Origin: Bradyrhizobium sp. NP1
GTDB taxonomy: Bacteria > Pseudomonadota > Alphaproteobacteria > Rhizobiales > Xanthobacteraceae
Reading direction: 5' to 3'
NCBI RefSeq assembly: GCF_030378205.1
Contig: NZ_CP127385.1
Coordinates: 4,504,001-4,568,000 of the forward strand
Length of the DNA stretch: 64,000 nucleotides
Below are positions 55,453 through 64,000 of this stretch, piece after piece (position 1 is the first letter of the stretch; each line of letters starts with the position of its first letter). The notes beneath the pieces are model-generated. The model was not told where the DNA came from. It saw nothing but the letters and a program-made list of their open reading frames with translations, and searched no databases. The translations under genes were made by a program, and so were the position numbers.

Positions 55453-58400
55453 TCGGCGGCGGGATTTCAGCACCCTTCATCCGCTTCCCCATCGGCACCT
55501 CGCTGATGATGGCCGGCATCCTGTTTGTCGGCCTCGTCGCTTATCCCCTGCTCCCGGTCGCGCCGCTGCCGCAGGTCGACTTCCCGACCATCCAGATCAC
55601 CGCGACGCTGCCGGGCGCGAGCCCCGAAACCATGGCGACCTCGGTGGCGCAGCCGCTGGAACGGCAGTTCGCGCAGATCCCGGGCATCGCCCAGATGACC
55701 TCGACGAGCTATCTCGGCACGGCGAGCGTCACCATCCAGTTCGACCTCAACCGCTCCATCGACGGCGCCGCCAACGACGTGCAGGGCGCGATCAACGCCG
55801 CCAGCGGCCAGTTGCCGAAAAACCTGCCCTCGCCGCCGACCTATCGCAAGGTCAATCCGGCGGATTCCCCGATCCTGATCCTGTCGGCGACCTCGGACAC
55901 GCTGCCGCTCACCACCGTCAGCGACGCGATCGACGCGCAGCTCGCCCAGCAGATCAGCCAAATCTCCGGCGTCGCCCAGGTCTTCATCGGCGGCCAGCAG
56001 AAACCCTCGATCCGCGTCCAGGTCGACCCGGCGAAGCTCGTGGCCAAGGGCCTGTCGCTGGAAGACGTGCGCAGCGCCATCGCGATCACCACGGTCGACA
56101 GCCCCAAGGGCAATATCGACGGCGACAAGCGCTCCTACACCATCTACGCCAACGACCAGCTCCTCGACTCCAAGGACTGGAACGACGTCATCATCGCCTA
56201 CCGCAACGGCGGACCGTTGCGGATCCGCGACATCGGCCAGGCGGTGACCGGACCGGAGGACGCCAAGCAGGCCGCCTGGGCCAACGGCAAGCGCGGCGTG
56301 TTCCTGGTGGTGTTCAAGCAGCCCGGCGCCAACGTCATCGAGACCGTCGACAAGATCAAATCGCTGCTGCCGCGGCTGGTGGCGGCGATCCCGCCGGCCA
56401 TCAGCATCGAGATCCTCTCAGACCGCACCCAGACCATCCGCGCCGCGGTTGAGGACGTCCAGTTCACGCTGGCCCTGACCATCTTCCTGGTAGTGATGGT
56501 CATCTTCGTCTTCCTGCGCAGCTTCTGGGCGACCGTCATCCCGACCGTGACCGTACCGCTGGCGCTGTTAGGTGCCTGCGCGCTGATGTGGGTGTTCGGC
56601 TACACGCTCGACAACCTGTCGCTGATGGCGCTCACCATCGCGGTCGGCTTCGTGGTCGACGATGCCATCGTGATGCTGGAAAACATCACCCGCTACATCG
56701 AGGAAGGCGAGCGGCCGCTTGCCGCCGCTTTCAAGGGCGCAAGCGAAATCGGTTTCACCATCGTGTCGATCAGCATCTCGCTGGTGGCCGTGCTGATCCC
56801 GCTGCTGCTGATGGGCGGCATCATCGGCCGCCTGTTCCGCGAATTCGCGGTCGTGCTGGCGATGACGATCTTTGTCTCCATGGTGGTGTCGCTGACGTTG
56901 ACGCCGATGATGGCCTCGCGCTTCCTGCGCGCGCACGGCGAAACCAGGCACGGCAAGTTCTACCAATGGAGCGAACGCGCCTTCGACGGGATGCTGCACG
57001 CCTATGAGCGCGGCCTCGACCTTGCGCTGCGCTGGAAGTTCACCACGCTGATGATCTTCTTCGCGACCGTCGGCCTGTCGGTCTATCTGTTCGTGATCAT
57101 CCCGAAGGGCTTCTTCCCGCAACAGGACGTCGGCATGATCACGTCGACCTCCGAAGCCTCGCAGGACATTTCCTTCGCGGCCATGAAGGACCGCCAGGAA
57201 GCGCTCGGCAAGATCGTGATGGCCGACCCCGATGTCGCCACCTCCGCGATGTTTATCGGTGGCAGCGGCCGGGCCGGCAACAATGGCGGCATCTTCATCA
57301 CGCTGAAACCGCGCAACGAACGCAAGGCCAGCGCCCAGCAGATCATTGCGCGGCTCCGCCCCAAGCTGGAGCAGGTCCAGGGTGCCCGGCTTTACATGCA
57401 GGCGGCGCAGGACGTGCGGCTGGGCGGCCGGCCGACCCGCACCCAGTTCGAATTCACGCTGCAGGACGCCAACCTCGCCGAGCTCAACGAATGGGCGCCC
57501 AAGATTCTGGCGAAGATGCAGACGCTGCCGCAGCTGCGGGACGTCGCGACCGACCAGCAAAGCCAGGGCACGACGCTGGACCTGAAGATCAACCGCGACA
57601 CCGCCTCGCGCTATGGCATCCAGCCGCAGCTGATCGACGACACGCTGTATGACGCGTTCGGCCAGCGCCAGGTCACGCAATATTTCACCCAGCTCAACAG
57701 CTATCACGTGATCCTGGAAATCCTGCCCGAGCTTCAGGGCAAGCTGGATTCGCTGGACAAGATCTACATCAAGTCGCCGACCACCGGCGATCAGGTGCCG
57801 CTTGCGACCTTCGCGAAATGGACCACCGTGCCGGTCCGGCCGCTCTCGATCAGCCACCAGGGCCAGTTCCCGGCGATCACCATCAGCTTCAACCTCGCGC
57901 AGGGCGTGGCGCTCGGCCAGGCCACCGATGCGATCCAGAAGGCGATGGTCGACCTCGGCGCGCCCGCGACCCTCAATTCGAGCTTCCAGGGCACCGCGCA
58001 GGCGTTCCAGCAGTCGCTTGGCACCGTGCCGCTCCTGATCCTGGCCGCGCTGGTCGTGGTCTATCTGATCCTCGGCATCCTCTATGAGAGCTACATCCAC
58101 CCGCTGACCATTTTGTCGACGCTGCCCTCGGCGGGCGTCGGCGCGCTCGCGATCCTGATGGCGTTCGGCTACGACTTCAGCCTGATCGCGCTGATCGGCA
58201 TCATCCTTCTGATCGGCATCGTCAAGAAGAACGGCATCATGATGGTCGACTTCGCCATCGCCGCCGAGCGCGACGAGCACCTCACGCCGGAGCAGTCGAT
58301 CCGCCGGGCGGCCCTGCTGCGCTTCCGGCCGATCATGATGACCACCATGGCGGCGATGCTCGGCGGCGTGCCGCTGATGCTCGGCACCGGCACCGGCTCG

Positions 58401-58595
58401 GAAATCCGCCAGCCGCTGGGCTATGCCATGGTCGGCGGCCTGATCGTCAGCCAGGCGCTGACGCTGTTCACGACGCCGGTCATCTACCTCTATCTCGACC
58501 GGCTGAACAACGCGTTTGCGAATTGGGGCAGCTCCGATGCAACGCCTGATGAGGGCGATGCCGAGCACGGCTCGGTCAAGCAGGCCGCCGAATAG
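55449..58595 (+). CDS. RND multidrug efflux permease (MdtB/MdtC-like)
   Basis: This 1048-residue trimeric inner-membrane pump has 12 helices and large periplasmic loops in two halves. It carries FPTIQITATLPGASPETMATSV near the start, the proton-relay Asp pair in GFVVDDAIVMLENITRYIE (TM4) and GIVKKNGIMMVDFAIAAERD in TM10. The length is standard. It probably expels amphiphilic drugs or plant compounds. It is translationally coupled to the adaptor. Confidence 0.93.
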   Translation: MIGGGISAPFIRFPIGTSLMMAGILFVGLVAYPLLPVAPLPQVDFPTIQITATLPGASPETMATSVAQPLERQFAQIPGIAQMTSTSYLGTASVTIQFDLNRSIDGAANDVQGAINAASGQLPKNLPSPPTYRKVNPADSPILILSATSDTLPLTTVSDAIDAQLAQQISQISGVAQVFIGGQQKPSIRVQVDPAKLVAKGLSLEDVRSAIAITTVDSPKGNIDGDKRSYTIYANDQLLDSKDWNDVIIAYRNGGPLRIRDIGQAVTGPEDAKQAAWANGKRGVFLVVFKQPGANVIETVDKIKSLLPRLVAAIPPAISIEILSDRTQTIRAAVEDVQFTLALTIFLVVMVIFVFLRSFWATVIPTVTVPLALLGACALMWVFGYTLDNLSLMALTIAVGFVVDDAIVMLENITRYIEEGERPLAAAFKGASEIGFTIVSISISLVAVLIPLLLMGGIIGRLFREFAVVLAMTIFVSMVVSLTLTPMMASRFLRAHGETRHGKFYQWSERAFDGMLHAYERGLDLALRWKFTTLMIFFATVGLSVYLFVIIPKGFFPQQDVGMITSTSEASQDISFAAMKDRQEALGKIVMADPDVATSAMFIGGSGRAGNNGGIFITLKPRNERKASAQQIIARLRPKLEQVQGARLYMQAAQDVRLGGRPTRTQFEFTLQDANLAELNEWAPKILAKMQTLPQLRDVATDQQSQGTTLDLKINRDTASRYGIQPQLIDDTLYDAFGQRQVTQYFTQLNSYHVILEILPELQGKLDSLDKIYIKSPTTGDQVPLATFAKWTTVPVRPLSISHQGQFPAITISFNLAQGVALGQATDAIQKAMVDLGAPATLNSSFQGTAQAFQQSLGTVPLLILAALVVVYLILGILYESYIHPLTILSTLPSAGVGALAILMAFGYDFSLIALIGIILLIGIVKKNGIMMVDFAIAAERDEHLTPEQSIRRAALLRFRPIMMTTMAAMLGGVPLMLGTGTGSEIRQPLGYAMVGGLIVSQALTLFTTPVIYLYLDRLNNAFANWGSSDATPDEGDAEHGSVKQAAE

Positions 58596-58673
58596 CCCGC
58601 AAACGAGCGCGCCTTCCACGACGAACCAAGCCGCTCCTTCGGCGGCCGCAGCGAGAACGGGGGCTCGCGCCGC

Positions 58674-60962
58674 CTACTGCCTTGCCATCTGCGCATTGCC
58701 GACCGCCTCGCCGTCGAGCTTCTGGTCCTCATGCATAACGACCGTGACCTTGGCGAGCGCGCCTGTGAATTCGAACGGGGCCTCGTAATGCGACACCGGG
58801 CTGCCGCGGTCGCGCCCGATGTCGAGCCCCGACCACGAGATCAAATTGTGGAAGCCGAGCTGGGTCTGCAGGCTGCCGGCGGGCTCGCCGTCGATCAGCA
58901 GCGTGTATTCGCTCACCCCTGTGCGCGCGCCCTTCGCCGGCGGCTCCTTGCGCACCAGCCGCTCGACACGAACGCCGAGGCAGCGCGCACCTGATCCCAC
59001 CTTGCGCTCCGAGCGCACGACCTGATGCGAACCGCCGATATTGAGATCGTGCACCAGGAAGCCGTCCTTGATGTAGAGGCTGTAGCCGGAGGTGGCGTCG
59101 CCATGGGCGATCAGCACGCCCTCGGCGCCGCCGGCGTCGATCTCCACATGCGCCTCGACGGTGTAGCTGCGGCTGCGCACATCGGGGGCGACGTCGGTCG
59201 GCACATGGCCCATGCCGGCGTGGAAGGTGAAGCGGTTGCGCGCGCCCTGGAAGCGCGCGGCGTTCTCGGCAAAGCGCGGGCCGAAGCGGTCGTCGAGCGG
59301 CAGCACCTTGTGCTTCTCGGCCTCGCTCCACCACAGGGCGACCATCTCGGCGAGCCGTTCGGGTTCCCTGGCCGCCAGATCGCTGGTTTCGGAAAAATCC
59401 TGGTCGAGATGAAACAGCTCCCACTGGTCGTTCTCGAACGGCGTGCCCGGCGGATGATAGGTGACGGCCTTCCAGCCGCCCCGCCAGAGCCCGCGATGGC
59501 CGAACATCTCGAAATATTGCGGCGAGGCTTTTGACGGCGCCCCGGCATCCTTGATCGAGCGCGCAAAGCTCTCGCCTTCGAGCGGCATCTGCGGACATCC
59601 CGCGATCTCCTTCGGCGCGTCGATGCCGACAAGCTCGAGCAGTGTCGGCACCAGGTCGCAGGCATGGACGAACTGGTGGCGCATCTCGCCCCCAGCCTCG
59701 ATGCGCTTCGGCCAGGACAGGACGAAGGGATCGCGGATGCCGCCACCATGGGTGTTCTGCTTGTAGCGGCGCAGCGGCGTGTTCGAGGCCATCGCCCAGC
59801 CATGCGGGAAATTGGAATGCGTATCGGGGCCGCCGATGTCGTCGATGCGGGCAAGCTTCTCGCTGACAGGCTCGGGCTTGAAATTGTACGGCCCCATCGC
59901 GTTGATGAAGCCGAGCGGGCCGCCCTCCTGGCTGGCGCCGTTGTCCGACATCACGATGACGAGCGTGTCGTCGCGGACGCCTGATTTCTCCAGAAAGGCG
60001 ATCAGGCGGGCGAGATGGCGATCGGCATGGTCGAGCATGCCGGCGAAGGCGGCCTGCAGGCGCGTGAAGACGCGCTGCTCGTCGTCGCTGTGCTCGTCCC
60101 AGGCTTTCACGCCGTCATTGCGCGGCGGCAATCGGGTGGTCTGGGGCACAAGCCCCATCGCCTTCTGCCGCGCCAGGCGGCGGTCGCGCTCGATGTCCCA
60201 GCCATCCGCGAAGACCTCGTCGTAGCCCGCGATGATGTCGGCGGGAGCCTGATGCGGCGCGTGGCAGGCGCCGAACGCGACCCAGGTCAGCCACGGCAGA
60301 TCGGGCCGATCAGCGATGTGGTCGCCGATGAAGCGGATCGCCTGGTCGACGAGGTCGGCGGTCAGATGATAGCCGCTGGCATGGTTGCCCGGCGGATCAA
60401 TATGCGTGTTGTCTGACACGAGCTCCGGCGCGTACTGGTCGGTCTCGGCGTCGAGGAAGCCGTAGAAGCGGTCGAAGCCGCGGCCGAGCGGCCAGCCGTC
60501 GAACGGCCCGGTCGCGCCGCTCTCGGTGAGCGGGGTGACGTGCCACTTGCCGACCATGTAGTTGCGATAGGCGTGCGCCCGCAGCATTTCCGCAAGCGTT
60601 CCCGCCTCGCGGGCGATCTTGCCGCGGTAGCCGGGATAGCCGGAATCGAAATTGGCGAGGCAGCCGACGCCGACCGAATGATGGTTGCGCCCGGTGAGCA
60701 GCGCCGCGCGCGTGGTCGAGCACATCGCCGTGGTGTGGAAGCCGGAATAGCGCAGGCCTTCGGCGGCAAGCCGATCGATGGTCGGGGTCCTGATCGGCGA
60801 GCCGTAGCAGCCGAAATCGGAGAAGCCGACATCGTCGAACAGTACGACCAGGATGTTGGGCGCGCCGGCCGGCGGCTTGATGGCCGTCGGCCACCAGGGT
60901 TTTGAGCTCGCAACCGTCTTGCCGATCGTGCCGCCAAACGGCGTGTCGCTGGCTGCGCCCAT
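58674..60962 (-). CDS. Sulfatase (arylsulfatase family) with CSTTR formylglycine motif
   Basis: This 762-residue type I sulfatase hydrolyses sulfate esters. Metal ligands DD at 43-44 (LFDDVGFSDFGCYG) and later VMSDNGASQEGG are intact. The formylglycine site reads C81-S-T-T-R85, followed by AALLTGRNHH, where the family consensus C-x-P-S/T-R has Pro at the third position. No signal peptide is evident, so cytosolic. The C-terminal 200 residues form a beta-rich domain. It is divergent from a TetR gene. Activity depends on whether the motif is modified. Confidence 0.87.
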   Translation of the reverse strand: MGAASDTPFGGTIGKTVASSKPWWPTAIKPPAGAPNILVVLFDDVGFSDFGCYGSPIRTPTIDRLAAEGLRYSGFHTTAMCSTTRAALLTGRNHHSVGVGCLANFDSGYPGYRGKIAREAGTLAEMLRAHAYRNYMVGKWHVTPLTESGATGPFDGWPLGRGFDRFYGFLDAETDQYAPELVSDNTHIDPPGNHASGYHLTADLVDQAIRFIGDHIADRPDLPWLTWVAFGACHAPHQAPADIIAGYDEVFADGWDIERDRRLARQKAMGLVPQTTRLPPRNDGVKAWDEHSDDEQRVFTRLQAAFAGMLDHADRHLARLIAFLEKSGVRDDTLVIVMSDNGASQEGGPLGFINAMGPYNFKPEPVSEKLARIDDIGGPDTHSNFPHGWAMASNTPLRRYKQNTHGGGIRDPFVLSWPKRIEAGGEMRHQFVHACDLVPTLLELVGIDAPKEIAGCPQMPLEGESFARSIKDAGAPSKASPQYFEMFGHRGLWRGGWKAVTYHPPGTPFENDQWELFHLDQDFSETSDLAAREPERLAEMVALWWSEAEKHKVLPLDDRFGPRFAENAARFQGARNRFTFHAGMGHVPTDVAPDVRSRSYTVEAHVEIDAGGAEGVLIAHGDATSGYSLYIKDGFLVHDLNIGGSHQVVRSERKVGSGARCLGVRVERLVRKEPPAKGARTGVSEYTLLIDGEPAGSLQTQLGFHNLISWSGLDIGRDRGSPVSHYEAPFEFTGALAKVTVVMHEDQKLDGEAVGNAQMARQ

Positions 60963-61024
60963 GCGTCCCTCCCTTAGCCGGCGCCTCGCGGTGGACGACC
61001 GCCGCTCACCTCCGCGTCGACGCG

Positions 61025-61057
61025 ATTCGGATTGCGTTAAATAATAATCCGAATTAT
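61025..61057. promoter_or_regulatory. Nested palindromes, candidate TetR operator
   Basis: A perfect 9-bp inverted repeat ATTCGGATT (61025-61033) / AATCCGAAT (61046-61054) has a 12-base spacer. The overlapping ATAAT-CCGA-ATTAT (61044-61057) is a second palindrome. It lies between the divergent sulfatase and TetR genes, just upstream of the TetR start. Confidence 0.6.
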
Positions 61058-61075
61058 GATTATGATCGAGCGGAG

Positions 61076-61738
61076 ATGCAAGCGCCCATGCGGCTGGAAA
61101 CAGGAGAACTCGACCTCCCCGGTGTCACCCCGTCGCGGCAGAAGCGCAGCCGCGCGACGACGCTGGCGCTACTCGAAGCCGGCGCCGACATGCTGAGGAC
61201 CCGCGGCCTCACGGAGCTTTCGATCGAAGCCCTCTGCGCCAAGGTCGGCGGCACCGTGGGCGCCTTCTACAGCCGGTTCGAGAGCAAGGAGGCCTATTTC
61301 AACGCCCTGATGGAGATCGCCGCGCGCGACGGGGCGCGCCGGCTTGCCGCACTCGATCGGCGCGGCACGCCCGGCGACGCCGAGCTTGCCGATCTCTGCC
61401 GCGGGATCGTCAGCGGCATCGTCGGCTGGATCCGCACACATGAGGGCGTGCTGCGCGCGGCGCTCCAGCACGACGACACAAGGCCGGACAAATGGACGCC
61501 GTTCAAGCGGCTCGCGCGCTCAAACGCCGAACGCGCCACCCCTCTCCTGCTGCCGCTCATGGGCAAGGGCCGCAAGGCCGCCAAGACGCGCGCCATCGCG
61601 TTCGGATTCCAGGTCGTGCTGGGAACGCTGGTGAATGCGATCATCAATGATCCCGGCCCGCTGTCGCTGCATGACAAGGAGATGGAGACGCGGCTTGCGA
61701 GCTGCCTCGTGCTGCTGCTGGAGGCGGAGGCGGGTTGA
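61076..61738 (+). CDS. TetR family transcriptional regulator
   Basis: This 220-residue regulator has an N-terminal helix-turn-helix (SIEALCAKVGGTVGAFYSRF, about 48-67) and a ligand domain that continues with KEAYFNALMEIA. The start at 61076 is supported by family length; Met5 at 61088 is an alternative. It probably represses the divergent sulfatase gene, with the palindromes at 61025-61057 as operator. Confidence 0.87.
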   Translation: MQAPMRLETGELDLPGVTPSRQKRSRATTLALLEAGADMLRTRGLTELSIEALCAKVGGTVGAFYSRFESKEAYFNALMEIAARDGARRLAALDRRGTPGDAELADLCRGIVSGIVGWIRTHEGVLRAALQHDDTRPDKWTPFKRLARSNAERATPLLLPLMGKGRKAAKTRAIAFGFQVVLGTLVNAIINDPGPLSLHDKEMETRLASCLVLLLEAEAG

Positions 61739-61765
61739 AGGCGGCGCGGCCTTACGGCTGCGGCT

Positions 61766-62485
61766 TCAGGCCGTCCCGAGATAGGCCTTCTGCACCTGCG
61801 GGTCCTCGGCGAGGGCTTTCGCGGTGCCCGACAGCACGCTCTTTCCGACCTGCAGCACGGTTGCGAAGTCGGCGACCTCCAGCGCAAGCTCGATCGACTG
61901 CTCGGCGAGCAGGAGCGTCAGGCCCTCGCGATGCAGCCGGCCAAAAGTCTCGTACATCGTCTCCACCACCGCCGGTGCCAGGCCGAGCGACGGCTCATCA
62001 AGCATCAAGAGCTTCGGGTCGCTCATCAAGGCCCGGCCGACCGCGAGCATCTGCCGTTCGCCGCCCGACATGGTGCCGGCGCGCTGCTTGCGCCGCTCCT
62101 TCAACTGCGGAAAGACTCCGTATACGCGCTCCAGCAGCGCCGCGGCGCGCGCCTTGTCGCGCAGCGGCGTGGCGCCGAGCAGCAGATTGTTCTCCACGCT
62201 CTGCTGCACGAACAGCCGCCAGCCTTCCGGCGACAGCGCGAGCCCCTTGCGCACGATCGCAAAGGCGCTCTGCCCCGCGATGGCCTCGCCGCGAAAGCTG
62301 ATCGAGCCCGAGTGCACCGGGATCAGCCCGGCGATGGCGTTGAGCGTCGTGGTCTTGCCGCCGCCGTTGGAGCCGAGCAGCGCCACCACGCTGCCCTCGG
62401 GCACCTCCAGCGACACGTCGGACACGCCAATCAGGTCGCCGTAGCGCACCTCCAGATGCTCGATCCTGAGCAGCGGTCCGGTCAT
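61766..62485 (-). CDS. livF: Branched-chain amino-acid ABC transporter ATPase (LivF-like)
   Basis: This 239-residue ATPase has Walker A GSNGGGKTTTLN, signature MSGGERQMLAVGRALM and Walker B LLMLDEPSLGLAP. Its small size and KAYLG C-terminus are typical of LivF. The start overlaps the LivG stop. It pairs with LivG and LivM to drive uptake of branched-chain amino acids or related acids. Confidence 0.9.
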   Translation of the reverse strand: MTGPLLRIEHLEVRYGDLIGVSDVSLEVPEGSVVALLGSNGGGKTTTLNAIAGLIPVHSGSISFRGEAIAGQSAFAIVRKGLALSPEGWRLFVQQSVENNLLLGATPLRDKARAAALLERVYGVFPQLKERRKQRAGTMSGGERQMLAVGRALMSDPKLLMLDEPSLGLAPAVVETMYETFGRLHREGLTLLLAEQSIELALEVADFATVLQVGKSVLSGTAKALAEDPQVQKAYLGTA

Positions 62486-63264
62486 GGTTCGTCCGCTCGT
62501 GGCTCGGGGACGCCCATCAGCTCGATCGGGGTGTGGCCGGCGGCAGCCTTGGCGGCGCGCGTGCCGAGATAGGCGGCGATCACGGCGGGGTTGCTGGTGA
62601 CCTCACGCGGGGTGCCGCGCGCGATCTCGCGGCCCTGGTGGAACACCACGACCCGGCTCGCCAGCGACATGATCACTTCCATGATGTGCTCGACGATCAC
62701 GAGCGTGATGCCGGAGCGGTGGATATCGCGCACCAGTTCGATCGCAAGCTGCACCTCGCGCTGGGTCAGCCCGGCCATGGCCTCGTCGAGCAGCAGGACC
62801 TTCGGTTCGGTCGCAAGCGCGCGCGCAATCTCCAGCCGCTTGCGGCCCGGCGTGCCGAGCGAGCGTGCCGGCGCATCCGCAAGGCGCGCCATGCCGACGC
62901 GCGCCAGCACCGCGCGCGCCTTTGCCTCCGCCTCCGCGCGATGCGACGTGCGCAGGAAGGCGCCGATCATCACGTTCTCCTTGACCGACATGCCCTCGAA
63001 GGTCAGCGGCACCTGGAAGGTACGCGCGAGCCCGAGGGCTGCGCGCGCTTCCGGCGAGAGCGCCGTGATGTCGTGGCCGTCGAACCGCACGGTGCCGGAG
63101 GTCGAGGCGAGATCGCCGGTCAGGCAGTTGAAGAAGGTGGATTTTCCGGCGCCGTTCGGCCCGATCAGGCCGAGGATGTCGCCCTGCTCCAGCGTGACGC
63201 TTGCGGAATCGACCGCCTTGAAGCTGCCGAACGCCTTGGTGATGCCGCGTGCCTCAAGCAGCAT
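62482..63264 (-). CDS. livG: Branched-chain amino-acid ABC transporter ATPase (LivG-like)
   Basis: This 260-residue ATPase has Walker A GPNGAGKSTFFN. A degenerate LGTPGRKRLEIARALA stands at the signature position where LivG normally has LSGGxxRRLEIARAL. Walker B is VLLLDEAMAGL. The C-terminal extension HTPIELMGVPE is unusual but short. The start overlaps the LivM end by 11 bases. The altered signature (Gly-Thr-Pro-Gly for Ser-Gly-Gly-Gln) is worth noting; it may weaken ATP turnover. Confidence 0.88.
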   Translation of the reverse strand: MLLEARGITKAFGSFKAVDSASVTLEQGDILGLIGPNGAGKSTFFNCLTGDLASTSGTVRFDGHDITALSPEARAALGLARTFQVPLTFEGMSVKENVMIGAFLRTSHRAEAEAKARAVLARVGMARLADAPARSLGTPGRKRLEIARALATEPKVLLLDEAMAGLTQREVQLAIELVRDIHRSGITLVIVEHIMEVIMSLASRVVVFHQGREIARGTPREVTSNPAVIAAYLGTRAAKAAAGHTPIELMGVPEPRADEP

Positions 63265-64000
63265 GGCCGGCTCCCGCCTCGCCTTCCGGCGCCTTGCGGC
63301 GCTTCTCGAGCAACTGCCTGATCAGCGTCAGAATGCCGCCCGGCTGGAAGCGCGCGATCAGGACGATGATCGCGCCATAGACCACGAAGGTGAGCCCGGC
63401 TCCCTTGCCGCCGAGCAGGCTGTTGGAGATTTCTTCCAGCGGCACCAGGATCGCGGCGCCAACCAGCGGCCCGAACAGGAGGCCGGCCCCGCCGAGCGCC
63501 GCCATGATCAGCATCTTCACCGAGATCAGGATGCCGAGCCCCGACTCCGGGTCGACGAAGCCGAACATCATCGCATAGAGCGCACCGGCAATGCTGGTGA
63601 GCCCCGCGCTCAGCATGAAGGCGTAGAGCTTGGTGCGGCTTGCGGGCGCGCCGAGCGAGCGCGCGGCGCGTTCGGAGTCCTTGATGGCGCGCAGGTAGAA
63701 GCCGATCCGGCTGTTGGTCATCCACCAGGTGATCGCGAGCGTGATGAGGAGGATCGCCAGAAACAGATAGTAGTAAGGCAGCGCCGAGATGAAGGAGAGA
63801 TCGAAGACGTTGCGCGGCACCGGCGGGCCGCTGAGGCCCACCGCCGCCCCGAGATAGGTGGTGTTGGTGACGATGAGGCGCGCAAGCTCGGCGACCGCGA
63901 TGGTTGCCATGCTGAAATAATGGCCGGACAGCCGCAGCGTCGGCACGCCGATCACGGCCGCGATCGCGACGCTGAACACGATGCCGGCGGGAATGCCGAC
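63254..64000 (-). CDS. livM: Branched-chain amino-acid ABC transporter permease (LivM-like), 5' cut by window
   Basis: This is the C-terminal 248 residues or so of a LivM-type permease; the reading frame runs past the window end. The family core LRLSGHYFSMATIAVAEL is present near the cut, and later IKDSERAARSLGAPASRTKL, the cytoplasmic EAA-like loop, and FGFVDPESGLGILISVKML. It overlaps livG by 11 bases. The rest of the operon, presumably LivH and a binding protein, lies outside the window. Confidence 0.88.
   Translation of the reverse strand, partial: VGIPAGIVFSVAIAAVIGVPTLRLSGHYFSMATIAVAELARLIVTNTTYLGAAVGLSGPPVPRNVFDLSFISALPYYYLFLAILLITLAITWWMTNSRIGFYLRAIKDSERAARSLGAPASRTKLYAFMLSAGLTSIAGALYAMMFGFVDPESGLGILISVKMLIMAALGGAGLLFGPLVGAAILVPLEEISNSLLGGKGAGLTFVVYGAIIVLIARFQPGGILTLIRQLLEKRRKAPEGEAGAGHAA

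Noticed and set aside
56568..58619. Minus-strand open frame of 683 codons opposite the RND pump
   Set aside because: His/Arg/Asp-rich shadow; the RND pump motifs are on the plus strand.

Overview
The window is GC-rich, densely coded chromosomal DNA that looks alphaproteobacterial and most like Bradyrhizobium or a close relative. The grounds are the many acyl-CoA, ABC-transport and LacI/IclR/TetR/MarR modules, iron-control-like TTTAGAA/TTCTAAA motifs next to TonB genes, and mosaic palindromic intergenic repeats of the kind common in that genus. I see no rRNA, tRNA, prophage, CRISPR array or insertion sequence. Genus assignment is inference.

Layout. 1-1168: end of a frameshifted flavin monooxygenase with its small DUF2783 partner and a palindromic repeat. 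1211-6474: membrane-anchored metallophosphoesterase, AI-2E-type exporter, thiolase and MFS transporter. 6492-11482: acetoacetate decarboxylase, patatin, and a biotin-dependent acyl-CoA carboxylase locus (carboxyltransferase, IclR regulator, stand-alone biotin carrier) around a clear IclR-type operator. 11549-15796: a three-domain glutaminase, a patatin lipoprotein, a carboxymuconolactone-decarboxylase-like protein and a 33-residue membrane peptide. 15797-20040: an acyl-CoA degradation block (DUF35 protein, thiolase-fold protein lacking the catalytic Cys, acyl-CoA dehydrogenase, class III CoA-transferase).

20271-28936: epoxide-hydrolase-like protein; MHS transporter with a 43-residue membrane protein; a decayed LysR gene; then exported proteins: Tat carbonic anhydrase, a phosphoesterase with a His/Asp tail, a di-heme MauG/CCP-like cytochrome and an imelysin/EfeO-like protein. 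The last three form a compact same-strand cassette that I regard as the best candidate for an undescribed periplasmic metal or redox system.

28954-42328: a second thiolase, then a sugar-acid locus. A CUT1 ABC transporter, a DenD-like dehydrogenase, a KDG kinase and a KDPG aldolase run on the minus strand. A LacI regulator, an IlvD/Edd dehydratase and two SDR dehydrogenases run on the plus strand. Two near-identical 16-bp LacI-type operators tie both arms into one regulon.

42422-48497: EamA exporter with a divergent LysR regulator, a site-2 protease, a small tail-anchored protein, a frameshifted GT39-type glycosyltransferase and a LivK-like binding protein. 48583-53460: TonB-ExbD-ExbB and a TonB-dependent siderophore receptor. 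53672-58595: MarR regulator divergent from an RND efflux pair. 58674-61738: sulfatase with an unusual formylglycine motif, divergent from a TetR regulator. 61766-64000: LivF, LivG and the C-terminal part of LivM, cut by the window end.
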